Shown piece after piece: positions 11,119-22,486 of a DNA stretch of 64,000 nt (position 1 is its first letter; every line of letters starts with the position of its first letter). This DNA is from Euclidia mi (Eukaryota; Arthropoda; Insecta; Lepidoptera; Erebidae): the NCBI GenBank assembly GCA_944739405.2, contig OX123193.2, positions 23,611,516 to 23,675,515 on the forward strand, given 5' to 3'. Made by a program: the position numbers and the translations under genes. The notes beneath the pieces are model-generated. The model saw only the letters and a program-made list of their open reading frames with translations, searched no databases and was not told where the DNA came from.

Positions 11119-12365
11119 TTCATTTATGAATGAAATGAAATGAAAAAAAATATTTATTTGAACCAACACCTTAATACATTAAATACACCCCACCAAACTG
11201 CGTGACAGTTTATCGGCGGGACAAGCGCTCATTATATTCACAACTGGCTTGGCTTAAACTATGTGAAAGTACAACACCTACCCATCACTATGCTACGGCG
11301 ATATAAAGTATTATAATAATCCATATCACTGCAACACAATAACAGGCAGGTATTGCACATACAAATCGTACAATGTAGTGGACATACAAATCATGTTAAT
11401 TGATAATTATCAATTAACATGATTTGCATGTCGAGAGAAATAAAGTGATATACTATTACCTACTTAGTTACAATCAGTTCCCCATTTATTTTTAACTAAT
11501 GCCCAATTTTACAGCGAGATCGGTAATCAGTGATTTTTTCATTTTCATTTTCAGACCCAATTTACTTACATTCCTGTCAGCATTTCGCAGCCAATCATTC
11601 TCATTATATATTATAGGTATCAAATACCTATTGGTTCTTCTGCCATAATAATTTTTTACTGCTTGTTGGATTAATTTTCCTTTGCGGACGCTTTTAGTAT
11701 TATATTTATTTTGTCTTTTGACTTTATGCTGATCGCTAAAGAACTGCTCAAGAACCACAAGGTACTTAACCCTTTCATGTACAGGAAGTATGTTACATAT
11801 AACAAAAAGTTTTTCATAATTTTCTTTACATTGTATTTTAATTTTCGGATTTACAAGGTATTTCATAAAGCGAATTTGTAAGGACCTAACGCTATCCAAA
11901 TAGGTTTTAAATGTTCGGCCGTACACATACAGCCCATAGCCCAGCAGTGAATCGGCAAGGGCAAAGTAAATTACCCTTAGGGTTTTTCTACTCAAAGGCG
12001 CACTTAACATATAAAATTTACTTAATACAGACCTGAGCTTTGTGCACACTGAATCAACCTGGGGCCTCCAGTTAAAATGAGAATCCACCCATAAGCCCAA
12101 ATATTTGAATTGATCAACATAGTCTAGGTGCTGGCAGCTACAGTTGTTTTTACTTGCGTGCATGCATTCGTAATTGTGACTTACAATACTAATTGACGAT
12201 TTATTGACCCTTTTAGCTATCAAGTTATACGGAGAGTGTATATGCATTACCTTTGTTTTGCCTATATTCATTATGATGCCATTATCATGTGTCTATTTGG
12301 CAATATTATTAAAATCTGCCTGCAACACAGTTCCGAAATTATGATACACTATTTTTTTACTATAG
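11119..12365 (-). mobile_element. 5'-truncated LINE insertion, private to block 1
   Basis: Block 2 has an uninterrupted CATTTATGATACAC at 49347-49360, whereas here about 1.25 kb separates CATTTATGA from TGATACAC. Read on the minus strand the insert ends in ATTTCATTTCATT repeats, a LINE-like 3' tail, and encodes the C-terminal part of a reverse transcriptase. TTATGA at both edges fits a short target-site duplication. A duplicated TTATGATACACTATTTT at the right edge (about 12338-12383) makes the exact junction ambiguous. Confidence 0.75.
11492..12271 (-). CDS. Reverse transcriptase C-terminal fragment of LINE
   Basis: An open frame of 259 codons with a non-LTR retrotransposon thumb and tail. 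It begins NIGKTKVMHIHSPYN, just past where the catalytic YADD block would be. It then has DYVDQFKYLGLWVDSHFNW and the helical thumb LRVIYFALADSLLGYGLYVYG. The C-terminal 100 residues are Lys-rich. No catalytic YxDD, endonuclease or ORF1 is included, so the insert is 5'-truncated and cannot act alone. Several non-LTR clades share this layout, so none is assigned. The lack of stops over 780 bp shows that the insertion is young compared with other LINE debris here. Confidence 0.65.
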   Translation of the reverse strand: MNIGKTKVMHIHSPYNLIAKRVNKSSISIVSHNYECMHASKNNCSCQHLDYVDQFKYLGLWVDSHFNWRPQVDSVCTKLRSVLSKFYMLSAPLSRKTLRVIYFALADSLLGYGLYVYGRTFKTYLDSVRSLQIRFMKYLVNPKIKIQCKENYEKLFVICNILPVHERVKYLVVLEQFFSDQHKVKRQNKYNTKSVRKGKLIQQAVKNYYGRRTNRYLIPIIYNENDWLRNADRNVSKLGLKMKMKKSLITDLAVKLGIS

Positions 12366-13000
12366 ATTATGATACACTATTTTCTGGCAGGTATGTACAT
12401 GTAGAATTTATTTTTCTCAGCAAATGGATGTATGAAATACTGTTATTCAGCATTTAGCTACTGGTTACATCGATCGTTTCTCAGCAGGTACTTATGATTG
12501 ACTGTTTCTTGCAGGAATATTTATACCTAATTGACTATTCCTTAGTAGCTCCGTATAAAGTAAACTATTTCTCAGCAAATTCTTTTATGAAAGGCTTTTC
12601 CAGCAGATGCTGTAAACATGGATTGATAATTAGCTAGTACTTGTATGATCGACTCGTTCTCTAGTAGTGTTCCTTTATCATAGACTATTTCTGGCAAGAA
12701 TAATGTAGAAAAATCTTGTTCTCAGCAGCTACTGGTAATATAGAATGTCGTTCAAAAGATGCTAAAATGATTGACTGTTTTGTAGGTGGTACATTTTTGA
12801 AAGGCTATTTATTGCAGGAAACTTGTAGAAAAAGGATTTCTTAGCAAATGCATGAATTAAATACTGTTTTTCAGCACGTAATGTAGTCGGGTCTTTCAGC
12901 AGGTAATTGTGTAAAAGACTCCTTCTTGTGAGTATTATAAAAATAGAAAACTGTTTCTCAGTAAATGCCCATATGAAATTCACTTGCCTCGATGATGGTG
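12366..13000. repeat. Diverged about 30-bp tandem array, block 1 right part
   Basis: Continuation of the array at 10600-11118, with weaker units of the type TTGTATGATCGACT..TTCTC.AGCAG. It aligns with 49355-49985 in block 2. Confidence 0.6.
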
Positions 13001-13296
13001 AGCAATGATAAATATCGTTGCTGGTGAGCATCACCTCTGCTGATATTTTGTCGGTCGGTGCTATGGTGGCAGTCTAGCGGGCCAGCATGTCACTATCCCT
13101 ATATATTTATCCGTATATATATACACTACAGCTCAAAAGTATTTGCCCACTTTGATTTAAGGGTGTTTGAAGAAAAATAATTTTCTTGTAATTGTACTAA
13201 TTTTATTACGACAATTCATTGCCGTATGTTATTAAATCTAATACAGACAGTTCCCCTATCATGATTTAACTAAAAAAACTTAAATAACCAAAAAGC

Positions 13297-13510
13297 AGGC
13301 ACCGATAGCCTAGTGGATATACCAACAGACTGCCGTGGTTCGAATCCACGGCGCGCACCACTGACTTTTCGAAGTTATGTGGTAAATAATTGTTAATTAT
13401 CGCTCGCCTCGTTCCTCAGCGAGCATGTTGAAGCATCAGTCTTGCCTCTCGTGAACAGTTGTTGACAGTCGTTACGCGGAGGCAGTACCCTTAAATAAAC
13501 TGTTACTACT
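13297..13510 (+). mobile_element. tRNA-derived SINE (family 1), block 1
   Basis: The tRNA-like head has a box A (TAGCCTAGTGG) and a box B (GGTTCGAATCC). It is followed by the family signature TGACTTTTCGAAGTTATGTG and an AT-rich body. The head lacks a proper cloverleaf, so it is not a tRNA gene. Other copies are at 19170-19364, 42398-42572 (minus) and 50280-50490. Confidence 0.75.
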
Positions 13511-13834
13511 ACCGATGTATAAGTATGTATATATAAGCATGTATATGTATTATACGATATATAATAATTATTATGATGTTATACCTTGTAACTATTCCAT
13601 ACTATATAGTTAAATGCACCTACCACGAAATGTCTTTCATTTAAAATGTCATTTAAGAATGTCTTAAAAAAGAGTATAATTATTTTACATAAGTAATTTT
13701 ATAACATGCCAGGAAGGGATTTTAAATGACAAAAGAAAATAAATAAAACTACAAATGTCATGTCAAAAAATGTCAAAAAGTAAAAATATAGGTACATGTT
13801 GCAAAAGTAAATAAAAATAATCATATATCACTAA

Positions 13835-14290
13835 ATTAAAGTAAAAGGCAAACTGTATAAAACGGCAATTAGACCCGCCATCCTATACGCCACAGAATAC
13901 TGGGCTTCTACTAAACAACACCTGTCAAAACTGCACGTGTCTGAAATGCGCATGTTACGCTGGTCAGCGGTTGGCACGATGCTCGACAAATTACTCAACA
14001 GCCACGTCAGAGGAAGCTACAAGGTTGCAACTATTGCCGAGAAGGTAAAAGAGCGAGGCCTTCAATAGTATGGACGTGTGTTCCGCCGTCCTGAAGTCCA
14101 CAATCATGATACAAGTGGCCTTAAATCTACCAACAACGACGCGACGCTGCGGAAGACCTCCTGCCACCTGGCTGTCATCAGTCCAAAAAGATTTCAATGA
14201 CATGAGGGTAGATGCTATGACCGCTCAAGATAGAGCAAAATGGAGAAGGCAGACAAGGAGAGCCGACCCCAGATAACGCGATAAGGTGAA
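13835..14290 (+). pseudogene. RTE-clade LINE C-terminal relic, block 1
   Basis: Two readable parts. First comes KTAIRPAILYATEYWASTKQ, then LHVSEMRMLRWSAVG and KVATIAEKVKERGLQ. After a TAG the frame shifts to RRCGRPPATWLSSVQKDFND and DRAKWRRQTRRADP. These motifs are diagnostic of the C-terminal region of RTE/BovB polyproteins. The copy at 51475-51935 carries the same frame breaks, so the damage predates the duplication. Confidence 0.75.
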
Positions 14291-14334
14291 GAAAAGAAGA
14301 TATACCACTAAATTTGAGAATATCAAAATTCCTA

Positions 14335-14570
14335 ATTTATAGACTCACGCCTGTTTACCCGAAGGGGTAGGCAGAGGCATATACGCCCACTTTTCGCCAG
14401 TGTTTTGATCCCACGTAATAGGTGGCGAGCCTATTGCCGCTTATCGGGATATTTTGTTTGCCAGCGCCTCGTTCGTTGATCAGCAGGTGCACCACTTGCA
14501 GGTGAGGTTTGCTTGGGACCCTAAGTTCTTGGTGGGAACCCTATGCACCCCACCCACCCATTTTAATAAT
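14335..14570 (-). mobile_element. SINE (family 2 variant), minus orientation, block 1
   Basis: It begins ATAGACTCACGCCTGTTTAC, continues with CCGAAGGGGTAGGCAGAGGC and GGTGGCGAGCCTATTGCCGC, and ends near GGGAACCCTATGCACC. The same family is at 31629-31853 and 51975-52195. The 5' (right-hand) part differs from the tRNA-headed copies at 32120-32378 and 43543-43786. Confidence 0.7.
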
Positions 14571-14579
14571 GAAATACAA

Positions 14580-15990
14580 GTCAATAATTAACCTACATCA
14601 TACATGTCATTCTTTTAGCCTTAGTGCAACTTGGAGAAACTCAATTTCAGGCATTTTATCTGTTAAAATATAATCCTTTACTGTGTAATAAGCTTTTGAA
14701 CACAAGCTCTGTTTAATAACTACTTCGAATTAACCTGGAATTTTGTTGTAGAAACGTATGCAACAAGCATACTTACCGAGTAAGTAATTTTTTGCAGTAT
14801 AATTGAAGGTAGAACAAGTTTGTTTCCAAAGTCGTGTATTTAATTTATGAATGTCGCTGATTTTAGAAAACATATTTATTTGATATTTTTCCTGACATTT
14901 AACAAGTTCTCATAAATGTATTGAGATGCGACAGTCATTATCTTAATTTCCTTAACTTTTTCCCTCAGTGAATGTCTTGAACCAAGACTGTAAATTGCTC
15001 GAATAGCTCGCTTCTGCAGTACAAACACAGTCTGAATGTGAGCTGCATTGCACCATGATAAAATGCCATATGACATTATGCTGTGAAAATAACTAAAATA
15101 TACTAATCTGGCGGTGTCTTTTGTTTAATTAATTTAAATGTGTATCTATATCAGGTAACTCACGAATTTTATAAACCACGTACGCTGCAAAGCTAAGTCT
15201 TATATATAATAACAATAACTTATCTATATGCGGGCTCCACTGTAGCTTTGAATCTAAGATTATGCATAAAATTATGGTGTTATCTATAAGATCCAACTCT
15301 TTTCCATTCAAACATATGTTAGTCTTAACTTGTTTTTGGTGTTGAAAATCGTATGCATTTTGTTTTTCTTTCATTTAACAGTAAACTGATAGCAATTAAC
15401 CATTGAACTCATTAGAGTGTTATTTACATCGTCATTATTTGATTGTCTTCATCTAAGTTTAAATATAGGTGATATATCTTCAGCAAATAACACTACCTCT
15501 TCATTATTTTGCATAATATATGGCAAATCATTAATATATATAAGGAAAAGAAATGGACCAAGAATTGAACCTTGCGGCACTCCCATTGTGACCACTGAAC
15601 CCATAAAAACTTTTTCATTTACCTCAACTCTCTGTATCCTATTACTCAAATTCAATATTAGGACATCCAAAGTAGTGTTCTTAACTTCAAAGTAATGTGA
15701 TTTCCTGGTCAATGTCTCATGAAAAACGCAATCAAAAGCCTTAGAGAAGTCACAAAAATCTCCCAGAGTATCATGCAACTCCTCCCAGGCATCAAAAATA
15801 CTATCTAAAAGCTCAACACCAGCATCGGTTGAAGAACGACCCCTAGTAAAACCAAATCGTTTTGCATGTAGCTTATTGTTATTAAAATGAATTTAAAGCT
15901 GATCTAGAATTAACTTATATTTTTTTTAAATAAAAGTGAGTAACACAGATATTGGTCTATAATTTGTGGGGTCAGTTGTGCTACCTGATT
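14580..15990 (-). pseudogene. LINE reverse-transcriptase relic, block 1
   Basis: On the minus strand the order is FCDFSKAFDCV (palm motif A) near 15740, then GVPQGSILGPFLFLIYINDL near 15560, then the eroded catalytic region VVLFAEDIS, in which YADD has become FAED. After that come NICLNGKELDLIDNT (about 15300) and the thumb MSYGILSWCNAAHIQTVFVLQKRAIRA (written here as its motif start and end only). Stops and frame changes separate the pieces. It resembles Jockey/CR1-type reverse transcriptases. The loss of the catalytic YADD means it is inactive. Confidence 0.7.
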
Positions 15991-16084
15991 TAAATAACAG
16001 AATATTTACTATTATCACCAAATACACATGTATTACAATAAAATTAAACTACTTAAAAAATTAAATTATCCTAAAGTAACGAAT

Positions 16085-17800
16085 CGAACGAGGCAATAAA
16101 ACTATGAAGCGTCTAAAAATTCCTCCGCAACGCTGTCGACCGGTAGCGTGCCCAGAAGGCTAGCAGTATTGCCACGTTGTATGGCAAAGCTTATTCTCTC
16201 TGTGAAATACAAACCAGCCTTCTGGTCACGGGAAGCATCGATCAGCCTTCTGGTGATTTCTTTATATAGAGCGTGTACACTAGGGCCCTATGGCCCCACG
16301 TTTCGACCCCAAACGGCTTGGAAACGTAATTACCGGCTAGATTTCCACATTTGCGCCGTTTGAGAGCCTCCGCCGATGCAGCAGCAACGCCCGCTGATTC
16401 AGCTGTACTTGAAAGATGTGATGGCGCAAGGGTATCGACGCATGTCGCGTCCCACACCTAAGGCCTACCCATCTTCAAAGGTAAAAATGTCATACCATCT
16501 GGTCTCTTCCCATCGTCGCGTACCAAGCCATTAGGTTCAAGATGAGCTGGTACACCGGCGGTGACAAGAGCTCACGGAGTATGTCATTAATATGGGCATG
16601 TCGGGAAATACGTCGAGGCACTCCTGCTGCACGATAGGCCATGGTGGCCATGACTGTCGATGGCTTCACCGCAGTGACAGCGATGCGCGAAACGCAAACA
16701 GCTCCCAAGCGCAGGCAAGAAGCGATGCGGAAATTTGTATCGACCAACATAGTTCCTATGTTGGACGATGGAAGTGCTTGAAGCCATAACCCCGATTTCC
16801 ACTCTCCCACAACCAACAAACGGGTGCGCTCTGCCACACTAGATGCAGTATTTAGAAGGTGATTTCTCATCTTGCTACAGAGTGGCCCGTCCCATTGTCT
16901 CTGAGAGAATAGATATCGGGGCAAGTCAGAGCTCGGGCAAGCCGTTTTCCAAGCGTTAAAGGCATCAAGCTTGCACGGCACAACTTTTCTGGTTAATTCC
17001 TGAGTGCCGTGAACCGAGGCTGAACATGCTGGTTGACTTATATCTGTAATTTTTCGAACACCGAGGTCGACCGGATTGGACTGGCTGAAATTTATCTGCC
17101 AAAATGGCACTGTAGTATTTACAGCACACAGCACAGATGGCTGCCATACGTCTGTAGGTACCCCCTAAGGCAATGGGCCGAATGCCACCATCTTTTTTGC
17201 GTAGGGCGCACAAGTTAGCCCCGTGCCCCGTACAATAAGTCGGTGACATCTGTGGCCACATTGCCGGAGACCATAAGGTTAATTAAAGCCGTCAGTGCCT
17301 TCAAAAGTGCATCACCAGTCTCTCCAGAACTTGCACTAGTGAGATCTTTCAAATGCTGAGGCGTTAAGCCGTCGAGGCCGCCAGCGGATCCACTTCGGAA
17401 GAAACAGACGGTTTCAAATACTTCCTTGGCTGAAACATTTAGACAGTCATAATCCTCGTCCGGCATGTTGCAGTTGAGGTCATTAGCTGACGCTGGGTGC
17501 TTACTGTTCAGACCTGCTAGTGTATCTGCAGAGTAAGGCGCCACCACATCGCTACTAAACAATAACCTAGACGCCCCTTGAATGTTACCTTCCCTTAATT
17601 TGGACTCTACACATTGGTAAATTATTTTCTTATTATATCTATTTATAGTAAATTTAGGGTCAAAATTGTTAGCAGGATGGTTACAAAGGTGGTCTTTAAT
17701 TTGGGCTGTCAAAGATTTTGTTGTTGTCCGGTTGCTTTGAATGTGTAAAATCCTATACGGGAAGGTAGGGAAGTAACTATTCCCAAGCTATTTTAGAGTT
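16085..17800 (-). pseudogene. Retroelement with C-terminal RPD/WDATCVDT endonuclease-like domain, block 1
   Basis: Minus strand, reading from 17712. Reverse-transcriptase fingers contain GSAGGLDGLTPQHLKDLTS, then LCALRKKDGGIRPIALGGTY at about 17200. The palm with the YxDD box is absent: fingers run almost directly into a thumb-like region with FSQRQWDGPLC and GEWKSGLWLQALPSSNIGT. A CHCGEAIDSHGHHGLSC zinc-like motif follows, then LVRDDGKRPDGM near 16530 and WDATCVDTLAPSHL near 16440. The end is ISFAIQRGNTASLLGTLP near 16200. RPD...D resembles a PD-(D/E)xK nuclease core. I recognise the layout from many arthropod and cnidarian repeats but cannot give a secure clade name. It is internally deleted and frameshifted. 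Confidence 0.6.
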
Positions 17801-18350
17801 GCTTGAACACGCTGGGCAGCGCACCAGGTTATTCAGCAACGGTGTGGTAGATTGATTTGCACTCAACTCCGCATCACTAATGTTTTCGCTTGTTGCCGGC
17901 ATAAATGTTATTTTATAAACTTAAAATGATACAAAATGTTATAATTTACACATGACGTTTAACTTCTTGGTGACGGGACGTCGCCTAGGTGCCGGCGTCG
18001 CGTCACGTCACCGCTGTCTTCTAAAGTTACTTACTAAATAAATTGTCTATTATAAAAAGGTATAAACACCAACACAAGTTTTCACATTGTAAACTAATTG
18101 CAAAAACACTTCACACGTAGTTTTTTATAGATGCCTAATTTGCCAGTTTTATATATTGGCAGATCGTGATATATTTTTCTCAAATTTGTGCAGCCATGAT
18201 CATCACACCTTAAAATCTGTTTGCCATTTTTTGGTTTTCGATGAAGACTTCTTTGATGGTTATTTTATTTTTCTATGGAAAGTGTTGTAAGCATATAGCA
18301 GTAATACACGTATATTGACTGATATTTGGTTATTTTATACAATAGTACTT
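17801..18350. other. Non-coding sequence shared by both blocks
   Basis: No gene is seen. It aligns with 55710-56268. One GC-rich patch (about 17950-18015) is made of repeated CGTC/GACG words (GACGGGACGTCGCCTAGGTG then GCCGGCGTCGCGTCACGTCA). The rest is AT-rich. Confidence 0.5.
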
Positions 18351-19169
18351 ATGATATTTTAAATCTGATTTTTTTCAAAACAGGAAAAATTTGCTCATTA
18401 AAAATAACAGAATTAGTTTACTACTTTTCGTTAGACCAGGAAACACACTACAGTTAAGGCATCTATTGAAAATAATCGCCAGTTCAGGTGCTACTGTGTT
18501 TATTATGGATTTCGTAATCACAATAGGATTACCCCAAAGATCACTGGGGTATTGAAAGTTTTGACAATATCTCTGTCAGTGACATAACTAATACTATTTT
18601 TTTTTAAAGTTACACTTATTGATATTTTGTTTTGTAGCGGCCAGCCACATAATACGGCGCCATCTACCCAATGACGACAAAACTACTACTACACGACCCG
18701 CCATATTCTGAAATCCTGAATCGCGCAAACAACTTTCGCACGCCAAGCTGCATATATACAACTTCCAAAGTATCTCCGTCGGCCTGCAGGCTACCAAGCA
18801 CGACCACCCAGCTTGGTTAGAGGGTCCTCCCTCTTGTTGGAAGAACACCACACATTTCTTACTCCACAGTTTCAGTAGAGATTTGGCGTCGGTTCAGCGA
18901 TTTTGTGGTTGAGACTGGAATCTCTGTGAAGAAATTTTCAAATGCTGTGGCAACCTTAAAATCTGATTTTAAAGTCTTGTTATGGAATTGAAGAGTGTAG
19001 TCGTTTCTTTTAATCTTGACCCTTCAAGTCTCAGTGTTTATAAAATCCCACGTTGCTTTTAATTTACTGTCATTGTTTTAGTTTTTTTTTATTTTAATTA
19101 AAGAGTCTTAGCCTCACGTTAAATCTTTTTAAATAACTCAGAACAATTTCTTACATATTGACAAAATAT
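18351..19169. other. Block-1-specific insert, unassigned
   Basis: Absent from block 2, which passes from the matching left flank straight into a SINE at 56270. About 18597-18850 is moderately GC-rich. Read on the minus strand, it ends in TAACTTTAAAAAAAAATAG, which resembles a poly-A-tailed retroinsert. The open frame across it on the minus strand has no recognisable domain. The remainder is AT-rich. Confidence 0.4.
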
Positions 19170-19364
19170 AGCAGCAATAGCTCAGTTTTGTACGTAACAG
19201 ACTGCCAAGACCATGGTCTCGGGTTCGATGCCCAGGTACCCCGGGCACACACCTCTGATTTTTCGAAGTTATGTGTGAATTATAAATTAATTATCGCTTG
19301 CTTAACCTCTCGTATGCTAGGTTACCAGACATAATTATAAATCTATTGTGTCTCGTGCAGATCT
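19170..19364 (+). mobile_element. tRNA-derived SINE (family 1), diverged
   Basis: The head AGCAATAGCTCAG ... GGGTTCGATGCCC is followed by CTGATTTTTCGAAGTTATGTG-like sequence (18 of about 20 bases as at 13360). The 3' end is cut by the long-TIR element that begins at 19374. Confidence 0.6.
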
Positions 19365-19373
19365 GCTCTTAAG
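19365..19373. repeat. 9-bp target-site duplication, left copy
   Basis: GCTCTTAAG is repeated exactly at 22060-22068, flanking the long-TIR element. Confidence 0.8.
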
Positions 19374-22059
19374 GTGTGCGTTCGCGCAGTGGAATGTTGT
19401 TGAATTTAAAGATTTTAATTATGCAGATATTTAGTGTATGACGTCGTATAATTGTGTATGGTAAAAAAAAAATTGTGCACACAGCCATTGTGGAGAAATT
19501 CAGCAAAAACTGATTCCGCTGGGCGAACGTTGTCCTGGCGGAATTTTTTTTAATCCATTGACTTTAGAAGAAAAGAGATGTGTCCAAAAATTAGTGTGTA
19601 TTTGTGTGTAATTGTGTATGTATGAATAAAATTAGTGCATACATAAACTTCGGAGAAATTCAAGTTTCCGCTACGCGAACGTTTGGCCATTAGCTAGTTT
19701 TCATATAAAGCGCTTACATAGAGAGCTGTAGATTTTTACATACGTTGTTTTGAATTTGTTTATATTTGTTTAAAATACAGATTTAGAAAAAATCGTAGGG
19801 CTTAAAAGATAAAAATATAAACGTCAAATACGCTTATTAGGTCTTAGTTCTTAAAGTATGCACTTTGGGGTCTAGATTTTCATGTTTATACAAACCTTGT
19901 AAGTGTCTGCAACATGTTGCCAAGTATCAATGATGTTCCGTTAGTAATTAAAGAGTTATAGGACAATTTACCATGAATAGAACACTGTTTACAAAGCAGT
20001 CAAATATCACGACGTTCTAAAGGAATTGCATGGTAAAATGTATGCCAATAATTAGTGTATTCATTCAACTATTCACATGCAAAATTTCATGTCATTACAT
20101 TCAGTAATTAAAGAAAAACAATTATAATACTGACGAAGCATCGAAAACCTACATAACCCGACCAAGTTCGGATAGCTACAAAAAAGCGGCCGTGCAATAT
20201 ATTTAGGTAACATCCCAAAATTTACAGTATAATACCGGTATTGAATTGGTATAGGTGATAACACAATTGTTGTTTCGATATAATTTATAGGTCATTTACT
20301 TTTGTACACCTACTTTTTTAAATGTATTTGACTATGACAGAAAGTAGGTACTATTTACGTAGGTACTTTATTTAAGTATGCGCTTGAGGCTTGAGATATA
20401 ATCTAGATATATTATTAAAATTTAAGACAAATAAAATTCATACAGCTAATTTCTATTGAAGAGTTCACGGATCAGAATTCTAACTATAGACCTCTTAGGG
20501 AAATTAAATAATTACCACATGTAAATACTACTGTTTAGGTAAATATTTATAATATTGTAGCTTATTACACTATTTAACCAAATGGACTAGGTATGCACGA
20601 GCGTTCCCCTTTGCAACTTTAGTGGATCAAACAATCTAATAACTTAAAAAAAACTACTTCTTGAATCGATTTTTTAATTGATGTATACCGTTGTACTGGT
20701 AGTGACTTATGTATGTGAGCGTGTTCCCCCGCACCCCACCAAAATATGCAGAATTATTTTGTTCGAAGCGGTACGCTAGTCCTTTGGTTAAATAGTCTAA
20801 GTATTGTAGTTATGAATTGATCAAAAATATTCTAGTGTGAAAAAATAGACAACGCGCTGCGCGCAACGAGCGATAGGCGGCTTCCCGCTTGAAACGGTAC
20901 TTCCATCCTTGAAGAAAAGAAAGGGCAATATGTTTATTAAACCTGTTTTAGTCAAAACACATTTAAGTCCATTGCTGTCGTTGCAAGCGTTTGTTAACGT
21001 TATTATAATTACATAATAATGTAATATGTAATTAAAAATATTTTTGTACACGGATATTTAAATACTTGTTAATTGAAGATTTATTTTTATCGTAGATAGT
21101 GGCGTTATTATTTAAAAAATATTTTTAATTCAAGAAATGCAATTCTTTTATTTTTTCCTAACGCTTGTGTACGCAACTATACCATATTAATAAATACTAT
21201 ATTGAAAGGTTAAGAACGTTTCTTAGATATATGGCACGGCCGCTTTTTTGTAGCCATCCGAACTTGGTCGGGTTATGTAGGTTTTCGATGCTTCGTCAGT
21301 ATTATAATTGTTTTTCTTTAATTACTGAATTTAATGACATGAAATTTTGCATGTGAATAGTTGAATAAATACACTAATTATTGGCATACATTTTACCATG
21401 CAATTTGCATGCTTTAGAACGTCGTGATATTTGACTGCTTTGTAAACAGTGATCTATTCATGGTAAATTGTCCTATAACTCTTTAATTACTAACGGAACA
21501 TCATTGATACTTGGCAACATGTTGCAGAAACTTACAAGGTTTGTGTAAACATGAAAATCTAGACCCCAAAGTGCATACTTTAAGAACTAAGACCTAATAA
21601 GCGTATTTTACGTTTATATTTTTATCTTTTAAGCCCTACGATTTTTTCTAAATCTGTTTTTTAAACAAATATAAACAAATTCAAAACAACGTCTGTAAAA
21701 ATCTACAGCTCTCTATGAAAGCGCTTTATATGAAAACTAGCTAATGGCCAAACGTTCGCGTAGCGGAAACTTGAATTTCTCCGAAGTTTATGCATGCACT
21801 AATTTTATTCATACATACACAATTACACACAAATACACACTAATTTTTGGACACATCTCTTTTCTTCTAAAGTCAATGGATTAAAAAAAGTTCCGCCAGG
21901 ACAACGTTCGCCCAGCGGAATCAGTTTTTGCTGAATTTCTCCACAATGGCTGCGTGCACAATTTTTTTTTACCATACACAATTATACGACGTCATACACT
22001 AAATATCTGGATAATTAAAATCTTTAAATTCAACAACATTCCGCTGCGCGTACGCACAC
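19374..22059. mobile_element. Mutator-like or foldback DNA transposon with about 0.84-kb inverted repeats
   Basis: The ends GTGTGCGTTCGCGCAG and CTGCGCGTACGCACAC are inverted. The match runs inward over about 840 bp: 19374-20212 against 21218-22059, mismatches few. Both ends are flanked by GCTCTTAAG. Long TIRs with a 9-bp target-site duplication are the hallmark of Mutator-like elements; foldback elements are the alternative. The interior (20213-21217) is AT-rich with no transposase frame, so the element is non-autonomous. Each arm repeats a TTCCGCT..GCGAACGTT motif (about 19518 and 19667) related to the tip sequence, a candidate transposase-binding repeat. It is absent from block 2, so it inserted after the duplication. 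Confidence 0.85.
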
Positions 22060-22068
22060 GCTCTTAAG
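22060..22068. repeat. 9-bp target-site duplication, right copy
   Basis: GCTCTTAAG, identical to 19365-19373. Confidence 0.8.
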
Positions 22069-22070
22069 CA

Positions 22071-22205
22071 TACGAAAGGTTAATGATGTGCCCGGTAGAT
22101 GGTAATAGGCTCGCCCCTTATTACATTGGGACCGAAACATAATTGGCGAAGTGTGAGTGTGTAATACACCTCTGACTACCCCTTCGGGGATAAAAGGCGT
22201 GAAGT
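22071..22205 (+). mobile_element. SINE (family 2) 3' fragment, block 1
   Basis: Starts within the SINE body at ATGTGCCCGGTAGATGG and runs to CCCCTTCGGGGATAAAAGGC. It aligns with 56398-56512, where the full SINE with a tRNA-like head is present. The 5' half here was replaced by the block-1-specific insert. Confidence 0.75.
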
Positions 22206-22486
22206 TATGTTTTCTTATATTGATAAAATTGCTCGTCATTTTTATTAATTACTTTCTATTCAAATTAATTAATTAACTAATCTTTATTTAGGGGTCGAGA
22301 GTGGACAAAATGCAGCGAAGCCAAACCGTGCTACGTGCGCGTATTAACCGTTTAGTCTTTGTTGTCCCTAGCTTTCTCTGCTTGAAGGATGTTTTTGAAC
22401 GTCATTTTGCTGACGATTAGTTCCTCCTTGTTTCCCCTTGCTTATGATGGCTTTCATATTCTTTAACTTTTAGACTTGGTCTAAGC

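Noticed and set aside
13297..13360. Possible tRNA gene
   Set aside because: The acceptor and D stems do not pair, and it is one of several dispersed SINE copies with the same body.
20073..20264. Similar peptides at 20073-20264 (minus) and 21165-21356 (plus), suggestive of a conserved protein
   Set aside because: They are the same sequence in the two inverted arms of the long-TIR element.
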